36,347 bases of DNA, taken from positions 1 to 36,347 of IMG/VR virus record IMGVR_UViG_3300043410_000078, one strand, 5' to 3'. The translations under genes were made by a program, and so were the position numbers. Positions 7,412 to 14,603 of the stretch are shown here, piece by piece (position 1 is the stretch's first letter; the number at the start of each line of letters is the position of its first letter). The stretch comes from a virus. The notes under the pieces were generated by a model. That model was not told the origin of the DNA, made no database searches, and saw only the letters and a program-made list of their open reading frames with translations.

Positions 7412-7479
7412 TTAAACGCTCTCCAATCAATTATTTAGTTAAATACTACTCTAGGTATTCACAACATATTTAAATCGCT

Positions 7480-8157
7480 TTAAAGTGCCTTCTGACTCGT
7501 TTTAGAGCCATACACAGTCGTGTCGAACACTTTAGCCATACGCGAACCGTTCAAAACACCATCATCTGATGGCATATCCTCTAAACCAGTTGCTCCACCA
7601 TCAGGAAACTTATTGGCTGGCTTGTCAAGCCTAACCATCTGCGCTTGAGGATATTGACGCTTCAGAGCCATAGTTTCCTTGACCACTTCAGCGTTCATCA
7701 CCAACTCTAGTTCTTCCATGCACCAGATGTGTCTGCGCGTATCAGGACCAGCAAACTGGTCAAAGTGCAGCGCATCCTCGTAAGTCTCAACCACGACCAT
7801 GATTGAGCCATCCTTCATCTCATACTGGCAGTTCTTAACCTCGGGCACCTGTTTAACACCAGTTGTAACAGCCCACTGCTCCAGTGCTGCATAAGCCTTC
7901 TTCATGCCTTCCACTGCCTTTGTCAGCCTAACCTCATCTCGCATCTTCTGTGCAGCGTAGATTCTTTCCGATTGAGTCCAGAACTTGACGCGGAACTCCT
8001 CATCCACCAAACCAATCAACCGACTGATACCCCACTTGCGTTCATGCGCTTGTTGAACGTTAAGAAGTTCAATCAACTTGCTTCGCATGAACAACTCAAA
8101 CGGGTCCGCTGGAATACTTGGTTGCTCAACCTTCTTTTTTATCTGCCTTGTTGCCAC
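7480..8157 (-). CDS. Unrecognised phage protein, replication module
   Basis: Encodes 225 residues from GTG, supported by AAGGAGAG 5-7 bases upstream. It has no signal peptide or membrane segment. Residues 35-100 are helical and basic (ERKWGISRLIGLVDEEFRVKFW, RIYAAQKMRDEVRL). The central part (YEMKDGSIMVVVETYEDALHF) looks like a beta region. The C-terminus is loop-rich. I do not recognise a family. It lies between the primase-helicase and terS, directly downstream of a repeat-rich noncoding stretch (8158-8324) that may control it. Confidence 0.75.
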   Translation of the reverse strand: MATRQIKKKVEQPSIPADPFELFMRSKLIELLNVQQAHERKWGISRLIGLVDEEFRVKFWTQSERIYAAQKMRDEVRLTKAVEGMKKAYAALEQWAVTTGVKQVPEVKNCQYEMKDGSIMVVVETYEDALHFDQFAGPDTRRHIWCMEELELVMNAEVVKETMALKRQYPQAQMVRLDKPANKFPDGGATGLEDMPSDDGVLNGSRMAKVFDTTVYGSKTSQKAL

Positions 8158-8324
8158 AAATCTCTCCTTACACTTTTCTTACAAATCTATCCCAAATCGA
8201 CTGCGACACATAGGACATTGGTGTGTGTCTTATAGACCCACACACCATATGTCCTACCTAAATGTCGGGACAAATGGACTTTCCCATATGTCCAAATGTC
8301 CTACCATTTGTCCTAGTACATCCA
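8158..8324. promoter_or_regulatory. Repeat-rich intergenic control region
   Basis: This 167-base gap precedes the GTG start at 8157. It holds a long inverted repeat: TAGGACATTGGTGTGTG (8211-8227) pairs with 8239-8256 through two stems (8 and 8 pairs) with a small bulge and an 11-base loop. Further copies of an (A/T)TGTCC(TA) motif follow at 8286-8293, 8294-8301 and 8306-8315, with imperfect copies near 8261-8279. Several ordered copies of one half-site suggest an operator array, an iteron cluster or a structured leader RNA. Confidence 0.6.
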
Positions 8325-10355
8325 TCACTTACTAAACGGTACGACAACACTTGAACCGTCCCCGTCAGCATAAATTGCCCAGACCCAATCCTTATGGATT
8401 TCGATCTTTTCAAGGTCAGTTAGCGTCATCTTTACCCTCGCCCATGCTTTGTTGAATGTCGCTGGCTCCACATCGCTGCCAAGTTTTGCCTTGAATTCTT
8501 CTCTCCACTGGTCCAACTTGATGGCTTTGTTGCGCTTGCCATCAATGTTTTCCATCATTCCGAACTTCTTGATGGCTGAGTGCAACGCTGTCAGCGCCAG
8601 CCTTTGGTTGTGTCCAGAGCCTGATCTATCTGGTGGTGGAGATGCGTTAGGACGCTCAACGTTCAATTCATTGTCAACTTCCACCGCCAAACTGCTTACC
8701 GTGTCGAACCCCAAAAGTGTTGTGGATAACTCCACCGTAATCATTTGAAAACCGTACCTTTGACCGTCCTCACCGTCCTTCTGCTTGCTGATGTGCAGGA
8801 TTCCTTTTGGCGCGTCCTCGATTCTTATGATCTCCAGTTCCGTGTCAACGGCTCCAAGTAAGCTGCTGTGACCACGCAATCCTTTGGTGGCATCCTTACC
8901 AGCGTGATGGACGACTAGAAGTGCGCAGTTGTATCGTCCTTGGATTGCGCCAGCCGCTGTGATGAAGGCTCCCATGTCCTCGCTTGCGTTCTCATTGCCA
9001 CCACCAAACGCTCTGGCTAGTGTGTCGATGACCACCAGTTCAAACTGGATTTCATGCGTTGCTTGGATGTCATCCACGGCTTGGATTAAGTCTTGGATGT
9101 CGGTTGCTGACGAGCGTAGGTTGATCTGTTTTCTGAGGAAGAACACTGGCGCACCTAATGGCGTGTTGTGATGCTTCTTCATGGCTTTGATACGCGCACC
9201 GATACCACCGTGACCTTCACCAGCAATGTAAAGCACTGCACCTTGATGCTTGACTTCTTTAGTCAGGAATTCTCGTCCTGTTGCAATGCACTCCGCAATA
9301 TCCAATGCCACGAATGACTTGAATGACGCTGGTGGCGCGTACAAGGCAACAAATGCTTTCTTTGGAATCACGCCTTCGATTAGCCATTCCACAGGCTCGT
9401 CGTCAATGTCGTCCAACTGCTCAATCTTGAATGGTTGTCTTTGTATACTTAAATTCGTTGATTGGATACTTAACTCTGGCTGCTCTGTATCTTTTTTCTC
9501 TGCTTCAACGAACCTATCAGGTATCGTTACATCATCCTCTGATGTGATCTTGTCCGTGTTCTTGGTCAACGCCGCCAAGTCCTGCTTGTCATAGCCGTAC
9601 CTGTTCACATACTCATACGCATCTTCCTTGATGTAATCCAGCGGTAGGTCCACGACTCGGATGGAGTTGGTGACGTTCTTGAGTGCCTTTACTGCCTTCT
9701 TCGCGTACTCCCAACCAACCTTGTCGTTGTCAGGCAGGATTACCACGTTCAGACCAGCAAAATACTGGATTGCGTCTTCAGGAAAGCTGCTGGCTCCTTG
9801 ATGCGTACAGGTAGCGACGACACCAATGGTTTTGAGCGCGTCCGCTGCCTTCTCGCCTTCCGTCAGGAATACGGTTCTGTTGTTTGCTCTGGCTGCTTCC
9901 ACCTCTGGCAAGTTGTACGGGACGATCTTTGCGCCAGTGATGGACATATGGCGCTTGCCATTCTCGTCCACCCTGATTTGCTTGTACGTCTTTCCCTTTG
10001 AGTCGTTGGTCTTGTAACGCTGCTTAATGAAAAGCGTCACACCGTCCTCATCCGTATAGTGCCACTCATGTTCCAGAGTTGGCGCTTCAAATGGCTTGAT
10101 GCTGGCTAAGAGTTCAGCGCGTGGCTCCAAGTCTGGCAAGAGTCCGTAGTCCTTAACAGCGTTGAACACGTCATGCTGCTCACACCCGCCGTGGCACTTG
10201 AACAGCGGTTTGCCATCAGGTCCATCAGTGATTGAAAGGCTTGGATTCCTGTCACCGTTTCCTTGCCCGTGAGTTGGCAACGGGCAACTCGCCAGCCAAC
10301 TTCCGTTGACCTTCTTCGCGTTGCCTAGCGCCTTTGCTATTTGTTCGGCTTGCAT
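8325..10355 (-). CDS. Primase-helicase (zinc-binding, Toprim and RecA-like ATPase)
   Basis: Encodes 676 residues. A zinc site is formed by Cys24, His29, Cys54 and Cys58 (CPLPTH, FKCHGGC), as in phage primases. The Toprim domain shows TEGEKAAD (Glu166) and LPDNDK (Asp209, Asp211). A RecA-like ATPase follows, with APPASFKSF as Walker A (Lys346), VVIDT as Walker B (Asp444) and a conserved VVHH (481-484), as in RepA/AAA_25 helicases. The C-terminal part resembles a DNA-binding tail. It should unwind DNA and lay primers at the fork for a host polymerase, since no phage polymerase is seen. Its ATG directly follows the stop of a 37-codon gene. Confidence 0.9.
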   Translation of the reverse strand: MQAEQIAKALGNAKKVNGSWLASCPLPTHGQGNGDRNPSLSITDGPDGKPLFKCHGGCEQHDVFNAVKDYGLLPDLEPRAELLASIKPFEAPTLEHEWHYTDEDGVTLFIKQRYKTNDSKGKTYKQIRVDENGKRHMSITGAKIVPYNLPEVEAARANNRTVFLTEGEKAADALKTIGVVATCTHQGASSFPEDAIQYFAGLNVVILPDNDKVGWEYAKKAVKALKNVTNSIRVVDLPLDYIKEDAYEYVNRYGYDKQDLAALTKNTDKITSEDDVTIPDRFVEAEKKDTEQPELSIQSTNLSIQRQPFKIEQLDDIDDEPVEWLIEGVIPKKAFVALYAPPASFKSFVALDIAECIATGREFLTKEVKHQGAVLYIAGEGHGGIGARIKAMKKHHNTPLGAPVFFLRKQINLRSSATDIQDLIQAVDDIQATHEIQFELVVIDTLARAFGGGNENASEDMGAFITAAGAIQGRYNCALLVVHHAGKDATKGLRGHSSLLGAVDTELEIIRIEDAPKGILHISKQKDGEDGQRYGFQMITVELSTTLLGFDTVSSLAVEVDNELNVERPNASPPPDRSGSGHNQRLALTALHSAIKKFGMMENIDGKRNKAIKLDQWREEFKAKLGSDVEPATFNKAWARVKMTLTDLEKIEIHKDWVWAIYADGDGSSVVVPFSK

Positions 10356-10469
10356 TTATTCTGCATCCCATTCTTCTTCTAGTGTTTCAATACGTTGCTC
10401 CAATTCATAGACCCTTTGAGCCAATGCAATTACGAGCAACTCCAAAAATTCTTCGTTTAGTATTTTCAT
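10356..10469 (-). CDS. 37-residue coiled-coil micro-protein
   Basis: The peptide is acidic and helical, with Leu/Val spacing of a short coiled coil and a run of glutamates near the end. The TAA stop abuts the primase ATG, so translation of the two is probably coupled. No clear ribosome site precedes its ATG, and a terminator (10476-10507) lies just upstream. Either read-through or a promoter after the terminator would be needed. The function is unknown; it could be a leader peptide for the primase gene. Confidence 0.5.
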   Translation of the reverse strand: MKILNEEFLELLVIALAQRVYELEQRIETLEEEWDAE

Positions 10470-10475
10470 AGAGAC

Positions 10476-10507
10476 AAAAAAACGGGACCGCCGTTAAGCA
10501 GCCCCGT
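10476..10507 (-). terminator. Rho-independent terminator after the SSB gene
   Basis: Read leftward, ACGGGGCTGC and GCGGTCCCGT form a 10-pair stem (two G-U pairs) with a 6-base loop, followed directly by seven T. It sits 14 bases past the putative SSB stop. It would lower transcription into the primase and late genes unless it is antiterminated. Confidence 0.88.
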
Positions 10508-10520
10508 CTTTTGTTTGATG

Positions 10521-11105
10521 TCAGAACATCTCGTCTTCTTCAAGAGCTTGCGCTGCATACGGTTTCGCTGCTGGCGCTGCTTGTGCAACAGTGCCTGATG
10601 CCGTGAACTGCTGTTCACCATCATCTTGTGCTGCTGCGTCCATGCCAGCAGGACGCTCAATCCAACTCACGATGTTGAAGGCTGGTACACGGGTTGTGCC
10701 TTTACCAATCTTCTCCAACTTCGCGCCTGTGTACTCAATCACTGGCAACTTGCCAGCGTTGGCTGCGCGTTGCGCCGACACTGCGTTGTATAACGCTTCG
10801 AGTCCCATATTAGGACCGACACCGTTAGATGACCACTCAACCAAGCCCATCTCTTTGTTGTAGAACTTAACGAGAAAACCGCGCTTGTGTTCAGGAGAAG
10901 GCTGCTTACCTTTCTGACCTAACGCTGCGTCAGGAATCCACTCGCGTTGACCAGTAACTAGCAACAGCCAACCTGTTTGCACGTTGTCGCAATCAAACAC
11001 AACCTTCTTGAGTTGTATTTCGCCATCAGCATTTGTCCATGCGTTGGCTTGTGGAGAGAAGCGGATGTAGTTGCCACCGCCAGATGATGATGAGAGATTA
11101 AGCAT
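10521..11105 (-). CDS. Putative single-stranded DNA-binding protein
   Basis: Encodes 194 residues. The N-terminal 130 residues are beta-rich with scattered aromatics (YIRF, WLLLVTGQREWIPD, FLVKFYNKE). An Ala/Gln-rich linker follows, and the end is an acidic tip, EEDEMF. A flexible linker plus an acidic tail ending in Phe is the hallmark of SSB proteins, which use it to recruit partners. The fold itself is not the standard bacterial SSB and I cannot name the family with certainty. It is encoded between a DUF2800 nuclease and the primase-helicase, which supports a replication or recombination role. A strong terminator follows. Confidence 0.68.
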   Translation of the reverse strand: MLNLSSSSGGGNYIRFSPQANAWTNADGEIQLKKVVFDCDNVQTGWLLLVTGQREWIPDAALGQKGKQPSPEHKRGFLVKFYNKEMGLVEWSSNGVGPNMGLEALYNAVSAQRAANAGKLPVIEYTGAKLEKIGKGTTRVPAFNIVSWIERPAGMDAAAQDDGEQQFTASGTVAQAAPAAKPYAAQALEEDEMF

Positions 11106-11154
11106 TTGCTTTTTGCCTTTCAGAGTTATGAGTCAAACGACTCGGGGGTTTGGA

Positions 11155-12222
11155 TTATTGCGCAAGTCCAACTGCTCTCGCAAGCGTCAGACCCGAAGAT
11201 TCTTTTTTGGTGATGTCATCCAGTAACACTCTGTCTTCTTTAGACAACAGTTTCGATGCTTCTGCTGGAGAAATTAACGCTGTTACATACAGCGATTCCT
11301 TACTAATTCCGTGGGACATTAGCAACTCAACTGCTGCTGATTCATCAACCCATTTACGCAGTGCGCGTTTTGGTTGCATCTGCCAGCCACGAATGATTGC
11401 ACCGCCTTCTAAACGCTCTGTGGCGTATTTGCGCAGTGCTTTGATGTAGTCCTCAACCACGTCAACCTTTGCAAGCATTGCTGCCAGTTCGTCCTCTGTC
11501 ATGGTGTGCATTGCTGGCTGTGCTGCTACCTCATTGAAGTTCTCAACGTGCGCAGGACAAGTTGCTTTCGCTGGACACCACTGACACGCCTTTTCAGATG
11601 GCGTTGGTGTTGTGCTGCCTTTGGAAATTTCAACTAATGCTGGTGTTAGAAATAGTGCTGCCCAATCATTTAATTCCTTGAACGTCATCTTGTGAGTGCG
11701 TGGTTCACCGTGATGCGGCTGAATGATTGCGAGTTCAATGTTCTTGAATTCTTCTTTGAGTCCACGCATCGCACCGATTGCGTAAATCTTCATCTGGTCA
11801 GAGTCAGCGTCAACATAACCACGACCTGTCTTCAAGTCTGCAATGACAAGCGTGTCCTTGTCTATGTTGTACGCAATCACGTCAGCAGTGCCGCCAAGAT
11901 TGAGTTTGTCCGACTCGTATGCTGTGACGTACTGCTCGACCTTTAATGTGCCAAGACGCAGTTCCAAATCTCTGATGTGATTGACGTGTTGCTGCGCGAA
12001 TTCTGCGTTGTCTTCAGTGATGGTGATGCCTTCAACTTCTTTGCCAATGAAGTCCACTGGAGATACACCCGTCAAGATGCAAGTCTCAGCAACAGCGTGA
12101 ATGGCTGTTCCGATTTGCGCTGCTTCTCCTGCTGGTTGGTACGGTATGCCTTCGCACAGCTTCACAGATGCAGGGCAGTTAATCCAGCGTGATGCTGCTG
12201 ATGGTCTTAGTTTTATTTTCAT
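11155..12222 (-). CDS. DUF2800 / Cas4-RecB-like PD-(D/E)XK nuclease
   Basis: Encodes 355 residues. The nuclease core is visible as His42, LGGTADVIA (Asp114) and VIADLKTGRG (Asp129, Lys131), followed by QMKIYAIGA, the QxxxY motif of RecB-type nucleases. Cys213, Cys216 and Cys222 (CQWCPAKATC) plus an N-terminal Cys16 match the split cluster that holds an iron-sulfur centre in Cas4 and AddB. Phage members are annotated DUF2800. A 5'-end-resecting exonuclease role in recombination or DNA turnover is likely. It is co-directional with the SSB and RuvC-like genes. A small hairpin (GAGTC-GTTT-GACTC, 11130-11143) lies after it. Confidence 0.87.
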   Translation of the reverse strand: MKIKLRPSAASRWINCPASVKLCEGIPYQPAGEAAQIGTAIHAVAETCILTGVSPVDFIGKEVEGITITEDNAEFAQQHVNHIRDLELRLGTLKVEQYVTAYESDKLNLGGTADVIAYNIDKDTLVIADLKTGRGYVDADSDQMKIYAIGAMRGLKEEFKNIELAIIQPHHGEPRTHKMTFKELNDWAALFLTPALVEISKGSTTPTPSEKACQWCPAKATCPAHVENFNEVAAQPAMHTMTEDELAAMLAKVDVVEDYIKALRKYATERLEGGAIIRGWQMQPKRALRKWVDESAAVELLMSHGISKESLYVTALISPAEASKLLSKEDRVLLDDITKKESSGLTLARAVGLAQ

Positions 12223-12231
12223 GGTTTCTTC

Positions 12232-12465
12232 CTAGTTATAAATGTATGAATAGTCGAGACAAGTTCTTGCTGCCATTAGGCGATTGCGTTCATCTTGCGT
12301 CATTGATTCTTTGATGTCGAAATACTCATCAACGTACATCTTGAAGAAGAAGTGACAAGTCATTGCATCTTCAAAGCGTCTGTCATCAATTGAAATTTGC
12401 CTTCCAAGTGCATAATTTTGAGATGATATGAACGCCTTCATTGCATCAATCACTTTCGATTCCAT
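12232..12465 (-). CDS. Hypothetical 77-residue protein
   Basis: Starts at ATG 12465 and overlaps the end of the preceding gene by 16 bases. It is helical, with an aromatic stretch CHFFFKMYVDEYFDIKE in the middle and no membrane segment. No family is recognised. It belongs to the run of small overlapping genes between the RuvC-like resolvase and the DUF2800 nuclease, so an accessory replication role is possible. Confidence 0.7.
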   Translation of the reverse strand: MESKVIDAMKAFISSQNYALGRQISIDDRRFEDAMTCHFFFKMYVDEYFDIKESMTQDERNRLMAARTCLDYSYIYN

Positions 12466-12677
12466 GACTGCACCTCACTCTCACGCTCATGGCTGAACAA
12501 GTTGTAAATGGCTGAACGTATCTCCTGTGGAACTGCCCAACCAACAACGTCAGGGTTCAACATATCGCGCAGAATGTTGTCACGCGCTTTAAGCTGCGCT
12601 TGAGTCTTCATCAACTCAGAGCCAAGCCAGACAATGTGTTCGCGCATCACTTCGGTTTCTGATTTGTTTTCGTTCAC
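12450..12677 (-). CDS. Hypothetical 75-residue helical protein
   Basis: The GTG at 12677 is preferred: it overlaps the previous stop as GTGA and lies 8 bases from AAGGAG, whereas the TTG two codons earlier is too close to that site. The sequence is helical with Lys/Gln-rich stretches (MKTQAQLKARDNILRDML), like a short coiled coil. No known domain. It overlaps the next gene by 16 bases. Confidence 0.7.
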   Translation of the reverse strand: MNENKSETEVMREHIVWLGSELMKTQAQLKARDNILRDMLNPDVVGWAVPQEIRSAIYNLFSHERESEVQSWNRK

Positions 12678-12856
12678 GTCCAACTCTCCTTTATCTTGTC
12701 AATGATTGATTTTTCTTGTGGTGGTGGTATTTGAATCAGCGTTGGAATCTGCTTCATGTATTCCTTGATGCATAACTCTGCGTATTCGTGCATCTGCTCC
12801 TTTGAATACTTCGCGTCAAATACGTTGCACTTGCGTGGTAAGCGTGGAAGTTTCAT
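12674..12856 (-). CDS. Hypothetical 60-residue protein
   Basis: ATG overlaps the previous stop (ATGA). The peptide is basic at the start (MKLPRLPRKC), helical in the middle (EQMHEYAELCIKEYMKQIP) and has a Pro-rich turn (QIPPPQEK). No domain is recognised. Translational coupling on both sides makes it a likely true gene. Confidence 0.7.
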   Translation of the reverse strand: MKLPRLPRKCNVFDAKYSKEQMHEYAELCIKEYMKQIPTLIQIPPPQEKSIIDKIKESWT

Positions 12857-13089
12857 GCTTCACCTTTTGCTCGGATTGCTGTGGCGCAGTTGTAGGCGGT
12901 GTCATAGCCATCCATGTGGCTACCGTCTTCTGCTGCGTCTTCACACACCTTTGCACATTTTTCACGCTCATTTAAGGCAACAAGTTTGGCAAAGGCGATC
13001 ATGTCTTCTTCTGTTCCAGCGGCTGCAAATTGATCGGCAACACGAAAGCCAACAAACCTAGCAATTTCAATTACTTCATCCTTAGTCAT
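12853..13089 (-). CDS. Conserved small phage protein (EREKCAKVCE type)
   Basis: Encodes 78 residues. The pattern NEREKCAKVCED followed by a Gly/Asp-rich turn and CATAIRAKGE is common in phages of Proteobacteria; its function is not known. It starts like the next upstream gene (MTKDEVIEIAR against MTQEEIIEMAR), and both have an AFAKLVA/AFVKLIA segment before the E-R-(E/K) block, so the two are probably duplicates. Three cysteines are conserved in the family and might bind metal. Four-base overlaps on both sides. Confidence 0.8.
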   Translation of the reverse strand: MTKDEVIEIARFVGFRVADQFAAAGTEEDMIAFAKLVALNEREKCAKVCEDAAEDGSHMDGYDTAYNCATAIRAKGEA

Positions 13090-13298
13090 GACTCACCTCT
13101 TGCTTTAATAAACTCTACAGCTTCATCTAAATCAGGGGAATCTATAAAATCTTTAACTATTGCAAGACATCCCTTACGCTCTTCTGAAGCGATAAGTTTG
13201 ACAAAGGCTTTAACCTTGCTCATAGAGTCTTCGCTTATATGTTCTATGTAGTCCATACCAGCCTGTCTAGCCATCTCAATGATCTCTTCTTGTGTCAT
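13086..13298 (-). CDS. Small phage protein, paralogue of the neighbouring gene
   Basis: Encodes 70 residues with the same plan as the 78-residue protein downstream: MT(Q/K)(E/D)E start, AF(V/A)KL segment, charged block, then a C-terminal (A/K)AR/AK-G-E end. It keeps only one cysteine (GCLAIV), so if the family binds metal this copy may not. It overlaps both neighbours by four bases (ATGA). Function unknown. Confidence 0.75.
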   Translation of the reverse strand: MTQEEIIEMARQAGMDYIEHISEDSMSKVKAFVKLIASEERKGCLAIVKDFIDSPDLDEAVEFIKARGES

Positions 13299-13762
13299 AA
13301 CTTGCTCCCGTAGTAAGCCATCATGGTTGCGTCTGCTCTGCCTGAATCCTTGACACGAGCAAACTGTTGTTGGTGATCTGGATGTAGTTCCATGCAGCGA
13401 TGACGGATTGCGTCCTTACCTTTACCGCATTGCGTTGCCTTCATCCATGCTTGTGGTGTAACGAATGTGATTGGCACTGACAGCGCAGACAGAGCACCTT
13501 CAATCAAGCCAGCAGCACGACCAAACGCAAACATTGATGTCACGCCTTGATTTGGCATTGCGCCAACCTTCTCAACGATTGCGTGAGTTGGATTTAACTC
13601 CTTGATGGCAGCAGCCACGCCTTGTGCAGAGATGTGGTTCTTCTTCTTGCCGCCGCGAATGACCTCAACGCAAGGCATATCAATGATGCGCTCAAACTTA
13701 CCGTCAACGTACAGCGAGAACGCTCCTTGAGCGCCAATGTCAACACCCATGACGCGAATCAT
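13295..13762 (-). CDS. RuvC-like Holliday junction resolvase
   Basis: Encodes 155 residues, the usual length. MGVDIGAQGAF holds the first catalytic Asp (Asp8) on the first strand of the RNase H fold. HAIVEKVGAMPNQG supplies Glu64, and SMFAFGRAAGLIEGAL is the helix after it, as in RuvC. VTPQAWMK precedes the C-terminal acidic pair in KDSGRADA (Asp139, Asp144). The enzyme should cut four-way junctions and branched concatemers before packaging. It follows the XRE regulator by a four-base overlap and heads the leftward replication genes. Confidence 0.88.
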   Translation of the reverse strand: MIRVMGVDIGAQGAFSLYVDGKFERIIDMPCVEVIRGGKKKNHISAQGVAAAIKELNPTHAIVEKVGAMPNQGVTSMFAFGRAAGLIEGALSALSVPITFVTPQAWMKATQCGKGKDAIRHRCMELHPDHQQQFARVKDSGRADATMMAYYGSKL

Positions 13763-13980
13763 GCTGAGTCTTTCGTCAGTTCGCTGATGCGAGTTGTGAT
13801 GAGCCTGTCCAGTGCTTGCTTCAACTTGTCCACGGATGACACCAATGGAACTGTTTTGCCTGAAATCCAGCGAGAGACTTGGGCTTGGTCCAATCCTGCC
13901 TCTCGGCTGACCTCTGCCATATTGAAGCCAGCAGACTCTGCTCGCTTTTTGATGTCTGTGATGTATGTAGATGTGTTCAT
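13759..13980 (-). CDS. XRE/Cro-type DNA-binding regulator
   Basis: Encodes 73 residues and is almost entirely a lambda-Cro/cI-type helix-turn-helix: GFNMAEVSREAGLDQAQVSRWISGKTVPL, residues 18-46. There is no C-terminal dimerisation or cleavage domain, so it is Cro-like rather than cI-like. It is the first gene of the leftward unit and faces the divergent control region, where two palindromes (13988-13997 and 14006-14021) are the obvious candidate operators. It probably represses its own unit, the rightward unit, or both. Confidence 0.86.
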   Translation of the reverse strand: MNTSTYITDIKKRAESAGFNMAEVSREAGLDQAQVSRWISGKTVPLVSSVDKLKQALDRLITTRISELTKDSA

Positions 13981-14005
13981 GTGCAGTATGTTAACATGAA
14001 CTTGA

Positions 14006-14021
14006 CTATGTAATCACATAG
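14006..14021. promoter_or_regulatory. Candidate operator for the XRE regulator
   Basis: CTATGT and ACATAG form a perfect 6-base dyad around AATC, about 26 bases from the start codon of the XRE gene. A second palindrome, ATGTTAACAT, lies 8 bases nearer to the gene. Paired sites in front of a Cro-like gene suggest autoregulation. Confidence 0.55.
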
Positions 14022-14023
14022 AC

Positions 14024-14054
14024 AAAAAGATGGGTGACAGCGAACCGCCACCCA
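14024..14054 (-). terminator. Leftward hairpin with TTCG loop and T-run (terminator or attenuator)
   Basis: Read leftward, TGGGTGGCGG-TTCG-CTGTCACCCA makes a 10-pair stem (two G-U pairs) closed by a UUCG-type tetraloop, then TCTTTTT. It stands upstream of the XRE gene rather than after a gene. It may attenuate the leftward operon or stop antisense transcription. Confidence 0.75.
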
Positions 14055-14167
14055 TTGAAAGGCAACTGCGCAGAGGAGAGCCACGCAGCAATGGCTGGAG
14101 AAACCGACCAGCCACATAGGATTTTAGGGATTTGTTGCTCAAACGACACACCTGATAAAAATAATCC

Positions 14168-14195
14168 TTGTCATGCTAATCAAGTATGATATGAT
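14168..14195 (+). promoter_or_regulatory. Sigma70-like promoter for the rightward unit
   Basis: TTGTCA (14168-14173), 16 bases, then TATGAT (14190-14195). Both hexamers match the consensus at five of six positions. Transcription would start near 14202, giving a leader of about 25 bases to the ATG at 14228, with AAGGA as ribosome site. Confidence 0.8.
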
Positions 14196-14227
14196 TCATT
14201 CATCAACAACCACTAAGGATTGAAACC

Positions 14228-14428
14228 ATGAAACTCAACGAAACAACCCGCCGCTTCCCAAACACTATGCGTGAAGCCTTTGGCGACAACTATTACGACT
14301 TGGAGCGCCAGCAGCGTTGGGAGTGGATGGAAGGTCACAAATCAGACTATGCAAAACAGGCTGAGTTCTGGACATACATTGCGCTGGCTTTTGCTGCTGG
14401 CTTCTTGGTTTCACATCTTTGGGGTTGA
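14228..14428 (+). CDS. Small membrane-anchored phage protein
   Basis: Encodes 66 residues and is the first gene of the rightward unit. The start KLNETTRRFPNTMREAFGD is a conserved beginning seen in many phages of Burkholderiales. The C-terminus (FWTYIALAFAAGFLVSHLW) is one membrane segment, so the N-terminal 45 residues probably face the cytoplasm. AAGGA stands 8 bases before the ATG. Function unknown; as a first-expressed gene it may act on the host. Confidence 0.83.
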   Translation: MKLNETTRRFPNTMREAFGDNYYDLERQQRWEWMEGHKSDYAKQAEFWTYIALAFAAGFLVSHLWG

Positions 14429-14430
14429 AC

Positions 14431-14580
14431 ATGACATTTTTTGTAATGACGTTTGTATTGGTTATGTTGACCATCAATTTATTTGCAGCTATTTGGAACC
14501 ACGATAAAGATAAAGCAATCCTATCTTTCGTTGGTGCGCTTGGATGGCTTTCAGCGTTACTTCAATTACTTCAACACTAA
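14431..14580 (+). CDS. 49-residue membrane micro-protein
   Basis: Starts at ATG two bases after the previous stop, with GGGG about 6 bases upstream. It has two hydrophobic segments (residues 3-21 and about 31-47) around a charged turn NHDKDK. The size and hairpin shape resemble small holins or membrane regulators, but it lies far from the lysis genes. No family recognised. Confidence 0.65.
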   Translation: MTFFVMTFVLVMLTINLFAAIWNHDKDKAILSFVGALGWLSALLQLLQH

Positions 14581-14603
14581 TGCTTTTTGGAGAGGAACAA
14601 TTT

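Larger units (their letters stand above)
13981..14227. promoter_or_regulatory. Divergent control region between the two transcription units
   Basis: The 247 bases separate the XRE gene (left) from the first rightward gene. They contain the palindromes ATGTTAACAT (13988-13997) and CTATGT-AATC-ACATAG (14006-14021), a leftward terminator-like hairpin with a TTCG loop (14024-14054), another stem TGGCTGG/CCAGCCA (14092-14114) and a rightward sigma70-like promoter (14168-14195). A leftward promoter could not be identified with confidence. Confidence 0.75.

Noticed and set aside
8721-8729. Additional DnaA-box match
   Set aside because: It is a single copy inside the primase-helicase coding sequence, with no partner, palindrome or AT tract around it; chance is likely.
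13759-13980. Prophage repressor proving lysogeny
   Set aside because: The protein has only the DNA-binding domain and no integrase or attachment site is visible; lysogeny is not supported.
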